Assembly (NCBI GenBank): GCA_023423935.1
Contig: JAFAEQ010000077.1
Span: forward strand, 1 to 64,000
Direction: 5' to 3'
DNA: 64,000 nt
DNA from: Pseudomonadota bacterium
GTDB lineage: Bacteria > Pseudomonadota > Gammaproteobacteria > Steroidobacterales > Steroidobacteraceae
Below the pieces are notes generated by a model. That model worked only from the letters and a program-made list of their open reading frames with translations. It searched no databases and was not told where the DNA came from. Each line of letters opens with the position of its first letter. Position 1 is the stretch's first letter. The position numbers and the translations under genes are program-made. Below, piece by piece: positions 52,821-61,398 of this stretch.

Positions 52821-53315
52821 TCAGGAAATGGGAACGAGACCGGCATCGCCTACGCGCGCTGCAAGCTGTGCCACTGAACCGTGGCCTGGAATGTTCAACT
52901 CCGCGGCGATGTCCTGAAGAGGATACAGGACGAAGTTGCGCACGGGCACACCGGGATGCGGCACCGTGAGATCGGTCTCGTTGATTCGCTCCGTCCCGAA
53001 CACCAGCAGATCCAGATCGATGCGTCGGGGTCCCCAGCGAACGACTGGCGCTTCTCGTCCGAGCGCTCGTTCCAGTTCTTTTAAATGAGTGAGAAGCTCG
53101 CGCGCCGAGAGCTGAGTGAGGAGCCCTGCCGCGGCATTGACGAACTCCGGTTGATCCTGAGGACCGAGAGGCGTTGAGCGATACAGACGCGAACGTGAGA
53201 TCAAACGGGTATCGCGCAGCTGGGAGAGCGCATTGAACGCACCATTCACTTGCTGAACGGGGTCGTCGAGATTGCTGCCCAGAGCCACATAGGCCGGCAC
53301 CCAGACGACAGTCAT
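52821..53315 (-). CDS. folK: 6-hydroxymethyl-dihydropterin pyrophosphokinase
   Basis: This 164-residue folate enzyme transfers pyrophosphate from ATP to hydroxymethyl-dihydropterin. VALGSNLDDPVQQV (N-terminal signature), SPLYRSTPLGPQDQPEFVNAA-like wording (SRLYRSTPLGPQDQPEF) and the RWGPRRIDLDLLVFG metal motif are clear. The ATG at 53315 overlaps the pcnB stop (TGATG); a TTG one codon earlier is also possible. pcnB-folK-panBC is a classic order. Confidence 0.96.
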   Translation of the reverse strand: MTVVWVPAYVALGSNLDDPVQQVNGAFNALSQLRDTRLISRSRLYRSTPLGPQDQPEFVNAAAGLLTQLSARELLTHLKELERALGREAPVVRWGPRRIDLDLLVFGTERINETDLTVPHPGVPVRNFVLYPLQDIAAELNIPGHGSVAQLAARVGDAGLVPIS

Positions 53316-54700
53316 CAATTACTGCTCGGCGTGGAGCGTTTTCGACGCCGGCGACGTCGCTTGCGTGGTTCATCGGTGCGCGCCACGGCCGTGCCCGCGG
53401 GTCGCTGTTCGACCCTCGCGATGCGCTCCTCGGCGGGAACCGCTTGAATCTCCGTCCACCAATCCGCGAGCTCCTGATCCAGCTCACCGGACGCGGCGCG
53501 CAGCACCAGGAAATCGTAGGCGGCGCGGAATCGAGGATGATCCAGAACGCGCAAGGCACGCCGCCCCGAACGCACGGTGAAGCGGGGCTGCATGCTCAGC
53601 AGCTCCCGCATTGGCAAGGTGAAGCGCTTCGGTATGGCAATGCGCGACTGCTGACGCGTGCCGATCGACTCAGCTGCATAAGACATGTATTGAATGTCGT
53701 TTCCGCCGGCAGCACCTTGAGCAACGTTGTGCCGATAGGCTCGCAGGATGGCAGGCCACAGCAGGACCGCGAACAAGAAGGTCGGCGTGACCGACTTGTC
53801 CGCCTTGACGCGCTCGTCGGTTCCCGCGAGCCCCAACTGCACGAGCCGCGCACCCGGACCGTCCGGATCCTCGTTCAGGGCCTTGGCGACATCGGGGAAA
53901 AGATGCTCCAGCAGACCAAAATGCTTGAGCAGCTCGAAACTTCGCACCGCGCTGCCCGACAGGAACAGCTTGTTGATCTCATCGAACAGTCGAGCGGGCG
54001 GCACGCCATCGAGCATCCACGCGAGCTTGCTGATGGGAGCTGCGGTATCCGGATGCAGTTCGAACCCGAGCTTTGCCGCAAAACGGACGGCGCGCAGCAT
54101 CCGCACCGGATCCTCGCGATAGCGCGTTTCTGGGTCGCCGATGAGCTTCAGTACGCGATTACGCGCATCCTCTACCCCGCCGACGTAGTCCCACACCGAG
54201 AAGTCCTCGATGTTGTAGTACAGCGCGTTGGCCGTGAAATCGCGGCGCCAGACATCCTCTTCGATAGTGCCGTAAAGGTTGTCGCGAAGAATTCGGCCGC
54301 GCGCATCGAGCACGCGATGCCCCGCCTCGTCGACGCTGTTGTCTTCGTCGATCGCCGTATGCTCTGCCCGGAACGTCGCGACCTCGATGATTTCGTAGCC
54401 GTAGCGCACATGCGCAAGGTGAAAACGCCGTCCGATGAGGCGACAATTGCGGAACAACTGCTTCACCTGATCCGGATGCGCGTTGGTCGCAACGTCGAAA
54501 TCCTTCGGCTGCAACCCGAGCAGCAGGTCGCGAACTGCGCCGCCGACGAGAAACGCCTGATAGCCGGCATCTTTCAGCCGATACAGCACCTTCAATGCGT
54601 TGGGCGAGATATTGGCGCGGGAAATCGGATGATTCTCGCGAGAAACAACCAGCGGCTTGCTCGAATCGCCGTCGTTATTTTGAAAACTTTTGTCGTTCAA
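53315..54700 (-). CDS. pcnB: Poly(A) polymerase I
   Basis: This is a 461-residue nucleotidyltransferase that adds 3' A-tails to RNAs marked for decay. The head domain shows NALKVLYRLKDAGYQAFLVGGAVRDLLLG and the catalytic KDFDVATNA near residue 66. The neck has RNRVLKLIGDPETRYREDPVRMLRAVRFAAKLGF. The C-terminus is very basic (RKRRRRRRKRS), as in PcnB. The start is TTG 54700, and no ATG precedes the conserved region. This parallels the rare AUU start reported for E. coli pcnB, thought to limit its expression. There is no strong SD. Confidence 0.95.
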   Translation of the reverse strand: MNDKSFQNNDGDSSKPLVVSRENHPISRANISPNALKVLYRLKDAGYQAFLVGGAVRDLLLGLQPKDFDVATNAHPDQVKQLFRNCRLIGRRFHLAHVRYGYEIIEVATFRAEHTAIDEDNSVDEAGHRVLDARGRILRDNLYGTIEEDVWRRDFTANALYYNIEDFSVWDYVGGVEDARNRVLKLIGDPETRYREDPVRMLRAVRFAAKLGFELHPDTAAPISKLAWMLDGVPPARLFDEINKLFLSGSAVRSFELLKHFGLLEHLFPDVAKALNEDPDGPGARLVQLGLAGTDERVKADKSVTPTFLFAVLLWPAILRAYRHNVAQGAAGGNDIQYMSYAAESIGTRQQSRIAIPKRFTLPMRELLSMQPRFTVRSGRRALRVLDHPRFRAAYDFLVLRAASGELDQELADWWTEIQAVPAEERIARVEQRPAGTAVARTDEPRKRRRRRRKRSTPSSN

Positions 54701-54713
54701 TAGAGCACGCAGC

Positions 54714-54741
54714 TTGAGACAGTTGAAACGACGCTTATAAT
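54714..54741 (+). promoter_or_regulatory. Sigma-70 promoter of tRNA-Glu
   Basis: TTGAGA (54714-54719) and a perfect TATAAT (54736-54741) are 16 bases apart. The expected start near 54748 is 27 bases before the tRNA. It overlaps the 5' side of pcnB on the other strand. Confidence 0.72.
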
Positions 54742-54774
54742 ACAGCCTCCTTTCCGGCGTTCGACCCGGTCAGC

Positions 54775-54850
54775 GCTCCCATCGTCTAGAGGCCTAGGAC
54801 GGGGCCCTCTCAAGGCCTAAACCGGGGTTCGAATCCCCGTGGGAGCGCCA
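54775..54850 (+). tRNA. tRNA-Glu (anticodon CTC)
   Basis: This is a 76-base tRNA with an encoded CCA end. The acceptor stem GCTCCCA pairs with TGGGAGC. The D arm reads TCGTCTAGAGGCCTAGGAC, very close to E. coli tRNA-Glu. The anticodon loop CTCTCAA gives CTC, and the T loop reads GGTTCGAATCC. It decodes GAG. A T-rich stretch (TCTTTCTTTC) follows directly and may end transcription. Confidence 0.96.
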
Positions 54851-54971
54851 TCTTTCTTTCCGCGCTCGTTAGCGTCAGCGAATTCACCCTCGCGCATATT
54901 CTCTGGGAGCGCCTTCTCAGAATACGCAATGGCGCTATGCATAATGCGGCTCATATAAGTCTGGAGCCCTC

Positions 54972-55775
54972 ATGAGCCCCGCGGATCGCCGCATCACAGA
55001 ACTGATCGACAAATGGCTGGCGAGCGTCGATCTTCATCTGAAATACGTCGAGCTGAGCGATGCGGCCTACGCGCGGGCCCAGCAATGGCCCAAGCATGAC
55101 CGTCCTACGCGTTGGGTCCTCGAGGTCGCGCGACAGAAGATCCTCGAGCTCAAGTCCCATTGCGAGACCCGTCAGAGCATGGGCGACGGCCGTTTTGCAG
55201 AATCACTGGAGTTGATGGCGTTTCTGGCCAATCTCGTTGGCATCCAGCATATCCAGCGCTTCATTCCGCTGGCCGAGGCCGGCCGTGAATCCACGTCCAG
55301 CATGAGTCAGACCGTGGAAGCGCCTGCCGTCGTCGCTCGGGCGCCCATTGCCCGGACCAAAGCCGAGGATGATTCAACGCGTGAAATGCCGCGCCCCGAG
55401 GTCGCCCGTCCAAGATCGGGCGGCGACGACACTACGCGGGAGATGCCAAGGATCAAGCCGCCTGCAACACAAAGGCCGGCTCCAGCCGTGAAGCCCGCGG
55501 CCGCGAAGCGGTCGGAAGCCTCATCGAAAGCCAGCCCTGCCCGGCCACCAGCCACCGCGGCAAAGTCGGAACCCGAAACCGGAAGACCGTTTTCTGCCGA
55601 GCTCAAAGCCAAGGTGATCGCGGATGCGGTTCGTCTGCTGAAATGGGGTAAGCCCTGGCACGAACTGGCAGAGCTGATCGGGCGGATTGCCGATCGACCT
55701 TCGGTGCCTGAGATCCGCAAGTTCCTACGTGCAAACAAGGCCGATATCGAGGCACGGGCAGCGAAGGCGGATTGA
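54972..55775 (+). CDS. Unrecognised protein with TREMPR repeats
   Basis: I do not recognise this 267-residue protein. Residues 1-105 look helical and soluble (MSPADRRITELIDKWLASVD onward). A Pro/Ala/Lys-rich linker (~110-205) contains two near copies of one motif: DDSTREMPRPEVARP and DDTTREMPRIKPP. Residues ~208-267 form a second small helical domain (FSAELKAKVIADAVRLLKWGKPWHELAELI). There is no signal peptide or membrane helix. The repeated acidic-Thr-Arg-Glu-Met-Pro-Arg motif in a disordered linker could be a docking or phosphorylation site. It stands alone between tRNA-Glu and the ABC operon; codon use looks native. Confidence 0.8.
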   Translation: MSPADRRITELIDKWLASVDLHLKYVELSDAAYARAQQWPKHDRPTRWVLEVARQKILELKSHCETRQSMGDGRFAESLELMAFLANLVGIQHIQRFIPLAEAGRESTSSMSQTVEAPAVVARAPIARTKAEDDSTREMPRPEVARPRSGGDDTTREMPRIKPPATQRPAPAVKPAAAKRSEASSKASPARPPATAAKSEPETGRPFSAELKAKVIADAVRLLKWGKPWHELAELIGRIADRPSVPEIRKFLRANKADIEARAAKAD

Positions 55776-55783
55776 TCCCACGC

Positions 55784-55818
55784 AAAAAAAAGGCCGGGAA
55801 CCTTGCGATTACCCGGCC
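55784..55818 (-). terminator. Intrinsic terminator for a minus-strand transcript
   Basis: The 7-base stem GGCCGGG/CCCGGCC (55792-55798 with 55812-55818, 13-base loop) is followed on the minus strand by eight T residues (55784-55791). On the plus strand there is no U-run, so it is built to stop leftward transcription. No recognised minus-strand gene lies before it. Confidence 0.75.
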
Positions 55819-56360
55819 AATCAGGGGGATTCGAGCCTCGAAGCGTGGAGCACGATCTCACACACTTCGTACAGCAACCTCAGCACTGACCGTAGCGGCT
55901 GATTTAGTTCCCTTCATCGTGAGCGGGAACTCATCCGCGACGTCATTTTGCAGTGCCAAATGTACACAACCATTGTGTCCGGCGCAAGCCGACAATTCTT
56001 AAAAATTCCTTGTCGAATCACTTAACAAGCGAGAAGACCTTAATGGATTTGCGGATGCCAGATTCGGTTGGCACCGCAAAAGGGTGGCCTTCTCCACCTT
56101 GAATTCCCGCGGACGCTTCGCGAGATCTGATGCGCGATTAAGACCGCTTCATCTTCGTCTCGCGTGTTCTTCGATCCTTGAAACAGAGACGACGCTCGTA
56201 GAAAAATCGCCGCCCGTCTGAGCCGAGCCGGTGCCGCCATACCTCCAAAAATGCGGCCGGCGGCTCACCGACTCATCGTTCCCGTGAACTGCGAACCAAC
56301 AACGCAGTCTCAGGTCAGGCTTTTTCCAAGGAATCGACGCTACGAAGCGACTCCAAAACT
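55819..56360. other. Intergenic region with strong hairpins, possible small RNA
   Basis: About 540 bases lie between the unknown gene with its terminator and the ABC operon. They include an AT-rich part (55945-56045), a perfect ACACAA-CCA-TTGTGT palindrome (55964-55978) and a long interrupted hairpin at 56219-56267. The loop of that hairpin reads GGAGG on the minus strand, directly before a 66-codon minus-strand frame (56240-56040). That frame has no known domain and its SD spacing is too short, so I do not call it a gene. A leftward RNA ending at 55784 is possible. The promoter of the ABC operon must also lie here. Confidence 0.5.
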
Positions 56361-57101
56361 ATGATCGAAATAAATCACCTCACCAAACAATACGGCGCGC
56401 TGCGAGCGGTCGATGACCTCTCCTTCCGCGTCGAGCCCGGTCAAGTGCTCGGCTTTCTCGGCCCCAATGGAGCCGGCAAGTCGACGACCATGAAAATGAT
56501 CACCGGATTCCTGGCACCCACCGCAGGCAGCATCAGCGTCTGCGGCCACGACGTGGACAGGGAACCGATCGCCGCCAAAACCTGCATGGGGTATCTGCCG
56601 GAAGGCGCCCCGGCGTACGGCGAGATGACCGTGCGCGGCTTTCTGAATTTCGTGGCCGACGTGCGCGGCCTCAAAGCCGAGCAGCGCAAGTCGCGACTCG
56701 ACGATGTGATCGCGCGGCTCGCGCTCGGGTCGGTCCTCGAGCAGGTCATCGAGACCCTGTCGAAGGGCTTCAAGCGGCGCGTCGGCCTGGCTCAGGCGCT
56801 CCTCCACGATCCGCCCGTTCTGATTCTGGACGAGCCGACCGACGGTCTCGATCCGAATCAGAAGCATCAGGTCCGCACGCTGATCAACGCCATGTCGAAG
56901 GACAAGATCATCGTGATCTCGACCCACATCCTCGAAGAAGTCGACGCGGTCTGTAACCGCGCGATCATCATCGCAGGCGGCCGGATCCTTGCTGACGATA
57001 CTCCGCAAAACCTTGCCAGCCGCGCCTCGTCCGGTCGACTGGACGATGTCTTCCGTTCGATCACCACGAACGGCGTGAACAAGGAGGTGGCCAATGGATA
57101 A
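56361..57101 (+). CDS. ABC transporter ATPase (Gld/Nos type)
   Basis: This 246-residue nucleotide-binding subunit has Walker A GFLGPNGAGKSTTMKM (~31-46), a Q-loop variant in MGYLPEGAPAYGEM, the signature variant LSKGFKRRVGLAQAL (SKGFK in place of LSGGQ), Walker B PVLILDEPTDGLDPNQ and H-loop STHILEEV. It powers the permease encoded next, which it overlaps by 8 bases. With the GldG-like and DUF4340 proteins it forms the ATPase-permease-GldG-DUF4340 operon seen in many non-gliding bacteria. Its cargo is unknown. Confidence 0.92.
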   Translation: MIEINHLTKQYGALRAVDDLSFRVEPGQVLGFLGPNGAGKSTTMKMITGFLAPTAGSISVCGHDVDREPIAAKTCMGYLPEGAPAYGEMTVRGFLNFVADVRGLKAEQRKSRLDDVIARLALGSVLEQVIETLSKGFKRRVGLAQALLHDPPVLILDEPTDGLDPNQKHQVRTLINAMSKDKIIVISTHILEEVDAVCNRAIIIAGGRILADDTPQNLASRASSGRLDDVFRSITTNGVNKEVANG

Positions 57102-57831
57102 GGTGAAGGCCATCTTCAAACGCGAGCTCGCGAGCTACTTCGCGACGCCACTCGCGCTCGTCTTCATCATCATCTTCCTGGTGCTGACGGGCTCGTTCAC
57201 TTTCCTGCTTGGCGGATTCTTCGATCGCGGCCAGGCGGATCTGGCGCCGTTCTTCAACTATCACCCCTGGCTGTACCTGTTCCTGCTGCCGGCGCTCTCG
57301 ATGCGACTGTGGGCGGAGGAACGCAAGTCGGGAACGATCGAGCTTCTGATCACGCTGCCCGTGACCGTATGGCAGGCGGTGCTCGGCAAGTTCCTGGCGG
57401 CCTGGGCCGTTGCGGGCATTGCGCTCGTGCTCACGTTCCCCACCTGGATCACCGTGAACTATCTCGGCGATCCGGATAACGGCACGATCCTCGCGGCATA
57501 CATCGGCAGCTTCCTGATGGCCGGAGGTTTCCTGGCGGTCGGCGGATGCCTGTCCGCAGCCACTCGCAATCAGGTGATCGCGTTCATCGTGACCGCGGTC
57601 GTCTGCCTGTTCCTTTTCCTGCTGACGGGTTTTCCGCCGGTGCTGAACGTCTTTGCGGGCTGGTTACCGCAAACGCTCATCGATGCGATCGCGTCGCTGT
57701 CGTTCCTCACGCACTTCAATTCGATCGCCAAGGGCGTGATCGATCTGCGTGACGTGCTCTATTTCGCAACGCTCATCGTGGCATGGCTGGCGGCTAACGC
57801 CATCGTGCTCGACCTGAAGAAGGCCGACTAA
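57094..57831 (+). CDS. ABC-2 type permease
   Basis: This 245-residue inner-membrane subunit has six hydrophobic segments: residues ~20-40 (ALVFIIIFLVLTGSFTFLL), ~63-75, ~105-125, ~142-160, ~170-190 and ~220-240. MRLWAEERKSGTIELLITLPV is the conserved cytoplasmic coupling segment of GldF/NosY-like permeases. It starts inside the end of the ATPase gene and ends 2 bases before the GldG-like gene. Confidence 0.92.
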   Translation: MDKVKAIFKRELASYFATPLALVFIIIFLVLTGSFTFLLGGFFDRGQADLAPFFNYHPWLYLFLLPALSMRLWAEERKSGTIELLITLPVTVWQAVLGKFLAAWAVAGIALVLTFPTWITVNYLGDPDNGTILAAYIGSFLMAGGFLAVGGCLSAATRNQVIAFIVTAVVCLFLFLLTGFPPVLNVFAGWLPQTLIDAIASLSFLTHFNSIAKGVIDLRDVLYFATLIVAWLAANAIVLDLKKAD

Positions 57832-57833
57832 TC

Positions 57834-59750
57834 ATGACGAACGCAACTCTCACCAGGCCGGGTACAACCGGCCGCAAAGCCTATGGCGCGGGCGCGTTGA
57901 TTGCCCTTGCCGTGCTGTTCATCGGACTGACGATCCTGTTCACTTTCCTGCTGCGCGGTGCACGGCTCGATCTGACGGAGAGCAAGCTCTATTCGATCGC
58001 ACCCGGCACTCAGCACATTCTGGAAACCCTGCAGGAACCGATCAATCTCTACTTCTTCTTCTCGCAGGAAGCGAGCCGCGACACTCCGCAGATCCGTGCG
58101 TATGCGCAGCGTGTGCGCGAGCTCCTCGAAGAGATGGCTCAGCGCTCGAAGGGGAAGCTCCGGCTCACGGTGATCGATCCGCAACCTTTCTCCGAAGACG
58201 AAGATCGCGCATCGGAATTCGGCCTGCAGGCCGTGCCGCTCGGTGCGCGCGGCGATTCGCTGTACTTCGGCCTGGCCGGCACGAACTCGACGGACGGTCG
58301 CGAGATCATCGGCTTCTTCCAGCCGGACAAGGAAGAGTTTCTCGAGTACGACGTCGCCAGCCTGATCCATCGGCTCTCGAACACGAAACGCGCCAAGATC
58401 GGTTTGATGTCGAGTCTGCCTGTCGATGCATCGTTCGACCCGAGTAGCGGCGGCATGCGTCCGGGCTGGGCGAGCATTTCGCAATTGCGCGAGCTGTTCG
58501 ATGTGCAGACCCTCGCCAGCGATGTCGCAAGCATCCCCGCCGACATCGACACGCTGATGGTGATTCATCCGCGCGATCTCGCTCCCAAGACTCAGTACGC
58601 GATCGATCAGTTCGTCCTGCGCGGCGGCAAGCTGATTGCGTTCATGGATCCGCAGTCCGAGAACGATCCGCAAGCTGCGCAGATGATGCAGATGGGCGGA
58701 ATGATGGGGAATCGCTCATCGACCCTCGGACCGCTGCTCGATGCATGGGGCGTGACTTACGATCCCGGCCAGGTGCTCGGCGATCGCGAGTTCGGACTCA
58801 CCGTCTCATTGCAGCCGGGCCAGCCGCCCTCGCAGCACATTGCGATCGTGGGCTTCAATCGTGCGTCGATGAACAGCAAGGACGTGGTGACCTCCGCACT
58901 CGATTCCATCAACGTGATGACCGCCGGCGCACTGGCGAAGAAAGAAGGTGCCACGACCGAGTTCGAGCCGATGATCGAGTCGAGCACGAATGCGGCACTA
59001 CTGCCTGTCGCCAGGGTGGCAATCCTGCCCGACAGCGCATCGCTCCTCGACGGCTTCAAAGCCACCGGCGAGCGCTACGCCGTAGCCGCGCGCATCCATG
59101 GCAAAGTGAAGTCGGCGTTCCCGAACGGGGCTCCCGAAGGCGCGGACGCCGGCCAGTCGCTGAAGGAAAGCGCACAGGATGCGAACATCATCCTGATCGC
59201 GGACACCGACATCCTGGCCGATCCCCTGTGGATCCGGACGCAGAATCTGTTCGGGCAGCGAGTGGCCATCGCATGGGCAAACAACGGCGATTTTCTCGCC
59301 AACTCGCTCGACAATCTCGCCGGCAGCTCGGATCTGATCAGCATTCGCGGTCGTCAGAGCTTCTTCCGTCCGTTCACGAAGGTCGAGGACCTGCGACGTC
59401 AGGCCGACGATCGGTTGCGCGCGAAGGAGAAGGAACTGGACAGCGAACTGCGCGAGACCGAACAGAAGTTGTCGCAGCTACAGATCGGACGCGCCAATCA
59501 GAACGAGCTGTCGCTCTCGGCGGAGCAGGAAGCGGAGCTGACGCGCTTCCAGCAGGAACGCGCCCGCATCCGCAAGGAACTGCGTGAAGTGCGACGCAGT
59601 CTGGATGTGGAAATCGAAAGCCTCGGCACGAGGCTGAAATTCCTGAACATCCTGCTGGTGCCCGCATTGATCGCCATCGGCGCGATCGTTCTGGCCATCA
59701 CGCGCCGGCGCAAGCTCCGCGCCGGTCGCGCGGCTGCTCATACTGGCTGA
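57834..59750 (+). CDS. GldG-like membrane-anchored ABC accessory protein
   Basis: This 638-residue protein has an N-terminal helix (~20-40, LIALAVLFIGLTILFTFLL) and the GldG start of the extracytoplasmic domain (RLDLTESKLYSIAPGTQHIL). A large periplasmic region follows (DPQPFSEDEDRASEFGLQAV, IDTLMVIHPRD), then a coiled coil rich in Glu/Arg/Gln (~525-600) and a C-terminal helix (~605-625). Met-rich QMMQMGGMMGN occurs near residue 285. It belongs to the Gldg/ABC-uncharacterised family and works with the ATPase and permease upstream. The cargo and role are unknown. Confidence 0.88.
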   Translation: MTNATLTRPGTTGRKAYGAGALIALAVLFIGLTILFTFLLRGARLDLTESKLYSIAPGTQHILETLQEPINLYFFFSQEASRDTPQIRAYAQRVRELLEEMAQRSKGKLRLTVIDPQPFSEDEDRASEFGLQAVPLGARGDSLYFGLAGTNSTDGREIIGFFQPDKEEFLEYDVASLIHRLSNTKRAKIGLMSSLPVDASFDPSSGGMRPGWASISQLRELFDVQTLASDVASIPADIDTLMVIHPRDLAPKTQYAIDQFVLRGGKLIAFMDPQSENDPQAAQMMQMGGMMGNRSSTLGPLLDAWGVTYDPGQVLGDREFGLTVSLQPGQPPSQHIAIVGFNRASMNSKDVVTSALDSINVMTAGALAKKEGATTEFEPMIESSTNAALLPVARVAILPDSASLLDGFKATGERYAVAARIHGKVKSAFPNGAPEGADAGQSLKESAQDANIILIADTDILADPLWIRTQNLFGQRVAIAWANNGDFLANSLDNLAGSSDLISIRGRQSFFRPFTKVEDLRRQADDRLRAKEKELDSELRETEQKLSQLQIGRANQNELSLSAEQEAELTRFQQERARIRKELREVRRSLDVEIESLGTRLKFLNILLVPALIAIGAIVLAITRRRKLRAGRAAAHTG

Positions 59751-59806
59751 TCTCCACATGAGTCGGGCGCGCAAGCGCCCGACTCCCTCAACGAAGAGAT
59801 TGATCG

Positions 59807-60886
59807 ATGACATCCCGCAAAGTTTTGATTCTGGCCGTTGCCGCCATTGCCGTGCTGGCGGTCGCGCTGCTGTTGACTCAACGCGCAACGTCTTCGCGCA
59901 CCAAGCCCGCAAGCGTGTTGTACCCCGATCTCAAGAGCGAGCTCGCCTCGATCACCGCGGTACAGGTGTTCAAGGCCGGCGATGCGCAAACGGTGGAGCT
60001 CGCACGCAAGGACAATCAATGGGTCGTCACGGAGCGCGCCGGCTATCCCGCTAACACTTCGAAAGTGAACAAGCTTCTGATCGCGCTGAGCGAGGCGAAG
60101 CCGGTCGAGGAGAAAACGGCGAATCCGGAAAACTATCCGACCCTCGGCGTCGAGGATCTGAAAGAACCCTCAGCGAGCGGTACACGGCTCGAATTGCAGG
60201 GGGTGAGCTCGCCGGTGAATCTGATCGTAGGCAAGTCCGCCGGGACGCGTGGCGCCTACGTTCGTCGTGCCGGCGAGTCGACGAGCTGGCTCATCGATCA
60301 GAACCTGGACGTATCGGATGCGCCCGGCGAATGGCTGCGCACCAGCATCATCGATGTCGGCGCCGATCGGGTTCAATCCGTGACCGTCGCGACGGAGGGT
60401 GCGAAGCCCTACACCGTCGAAAAATCCGCGCGGGCCGATGCCGACTTCAAGACCACTGCCGTGCCGAAGGGCAAGAAAGCGGACACCTTCACGGTCAATG
60501 GGTTTGCGAGCGCGCTGAGCCATCTGAATCTCTCGGACGTTCATGCGGCCAGGGAATTCGAGGGCGGCAAGCCTTCCAGTCACGCGACCGTGCGCACATT
60601 CGATGGCTTGGTCGTCGATGTCGATGGCTGGACGAAGGACGGCAAGCACTTCATCGCGGTGCGAACCTCCTATGACGAGGGGCTCGCGAAACGCTTTCAC
60701 GTCGAAACCAAGCCGGCCGAGAAGGCGGCGAATGACGAGAGCGAAGCTTCCGCAAAGCCTGCGACAGATAACGTCGCCGAAACGGCAAAGACGACGGACG
60801 ATCAGCTCAAGGAGTGGGTATTCGAAATTCCGGACTACAAGTACGAAGCTCTCTTCAAGCCCAGCTCCGCGCTGGTAGAGAAGTGA
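59807..60886 (+). CDS. DUF4340 membrane-anchored protein
   Basis: This 359-residue protein has an N-terminal helix (residues 4-23, KVLILAVAAIAVLAVALLL) and a repeated beta-rich periplasmic region. It contains WVVTERAGYPANTSKVNKLL and NLIVGKSAGTRGAYVRRAGE, which are typical of DUF4340. An acidic Ala-rich insertion lies at ~305-330. It is the fourth gene of the Gld-type operon, 56 bases after the GldG-like gene. Its function is unknown; a role in extracytoplasmic assembly by the ABC complex is inferred. Confidence 0.87.
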   Translation: MTSRKVLILAVAAIAVLAVALLLTQRATSSRTKPASVLYPDLKSELASITAVQVFKAGDAQTVELARKDNQWVVTERAGYPANTSKVNKLLIALSEAKPVEEKTANPENYPTLGVEDLKEPSASGTRLELQGVSSPVNLIVGKSAGTRGAYVRRAGESTSWLIDQNLDVSDAPGEWLRTSIIDVGADRVQSVTVATEGAKPYTVEKSARADADFKTTAVPKGKKADTFTVNGFASALSHLNLSDVHAAREFEGGKPSSHATVRTFDGLVVDVDGWTKDGKHFIAVRTSYDEGLAKRFHVETKPAEKAANDESEASAKPATDNVAETAKTTDDQLKEWVFEIPDYKYEALFKPSSALVEK

Positions 60887-60892
60887 TCAACG

Positions 60893-60921
60893 GGGGCTGG
60901 AGCGTCGACTCCAGCCCCTTT
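60893..60921. terminator. Terminator after the ABC operon
   Basis: A perfect 10-base stem GGGGCTGGAG with its complement (60893-60902 and 60909-60918) and 6-base loop is followed by TTT on the plus strand. It starts 7 bases after the DUF4340 stop and separates it from the convergent RDD gene. Confidence 0.72.
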
Positions 60922-60924
60922 CGA

Positions 60925-61398
60925 TCAGGCGTTCTTCTTCCGCTTCGGCAGGACCACGACTCTCGTGTCGGTCCAGCGGTCGTGCCACGCAAGTCGATCG
61001 CGATCGATCCAGATCCAGAAGTAGCCCAGGCCCACCGCGGCAAGAGATACGCAAGCCCCCGCCATCCGCTTCAGGCTGTCGCTCCAGCTCAACAGCGAGC
61101 CGTCGGTTCGTTCGACCTTCAACCGCCATGCGGTCATGCCGACCGTCTGACCCGTGCGTGTCCAGAACCAGCCGAAGAACGCGACGATGATGCCGAGCAA
61201 TACGGCGCGATAGAGATTCTCGTAATCACCGACGCTCGACCAGGTGATTGCCTCGCCTCCCGTGAATGGCAGGAAGAGCGCAGTCACGATCATCAACAGC
61301 GCAATGACGAGCAGTGTGTCGTAGAGCATCGCGCCCAACCTGCGCCCCACTCCCGCATGCACCTTCGGTGTTGGCTGCGATAACTGATCAGCGGACAC
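60925..61398 (-). CDS. RDD-family membrane protein
   Basis: This 157-residue protein has three hydrophobic segments (~25-47, ~67-86, ~115-131) and the RDD hallmarks: GRRLGAMLYDTLLV near the N-terminus and IDRDRLAWHDRWTDTRVV near the C-terminus. The start is uncertain. GTG 61398 (MSADQLSQPTPKV) is chosen; a TTG four codons earlier is possible. It overlaps the lptG end by 11 bases. The function is unknown; some RDD proteins act as ion transporters. Confidence 0.85.
   Translation of the reverse strand: MSADQLSQPTPKVHAGVGRRLGAMLYDTLLVIALLMIVTALFLPFTGGEAITWSSVGDYENLYRAVLLGIIVAFFGWFWTRTGQTVGMTAWRLKVERTDGSLLSWSDSLKRMAGACVSLAAVGLGYFWIWIDRDRLAWHDRWTDTRVVVLPKRKKNA

Noticed and set aside
56040..56240. 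66-codon minus-strand frame behind a GGAGG
   Set aside because: GGAGG is only one base from the ATG and lies in a hairpin loop. The peptide has no recognisable domain. It is kept only as part of the candidate RNA region.
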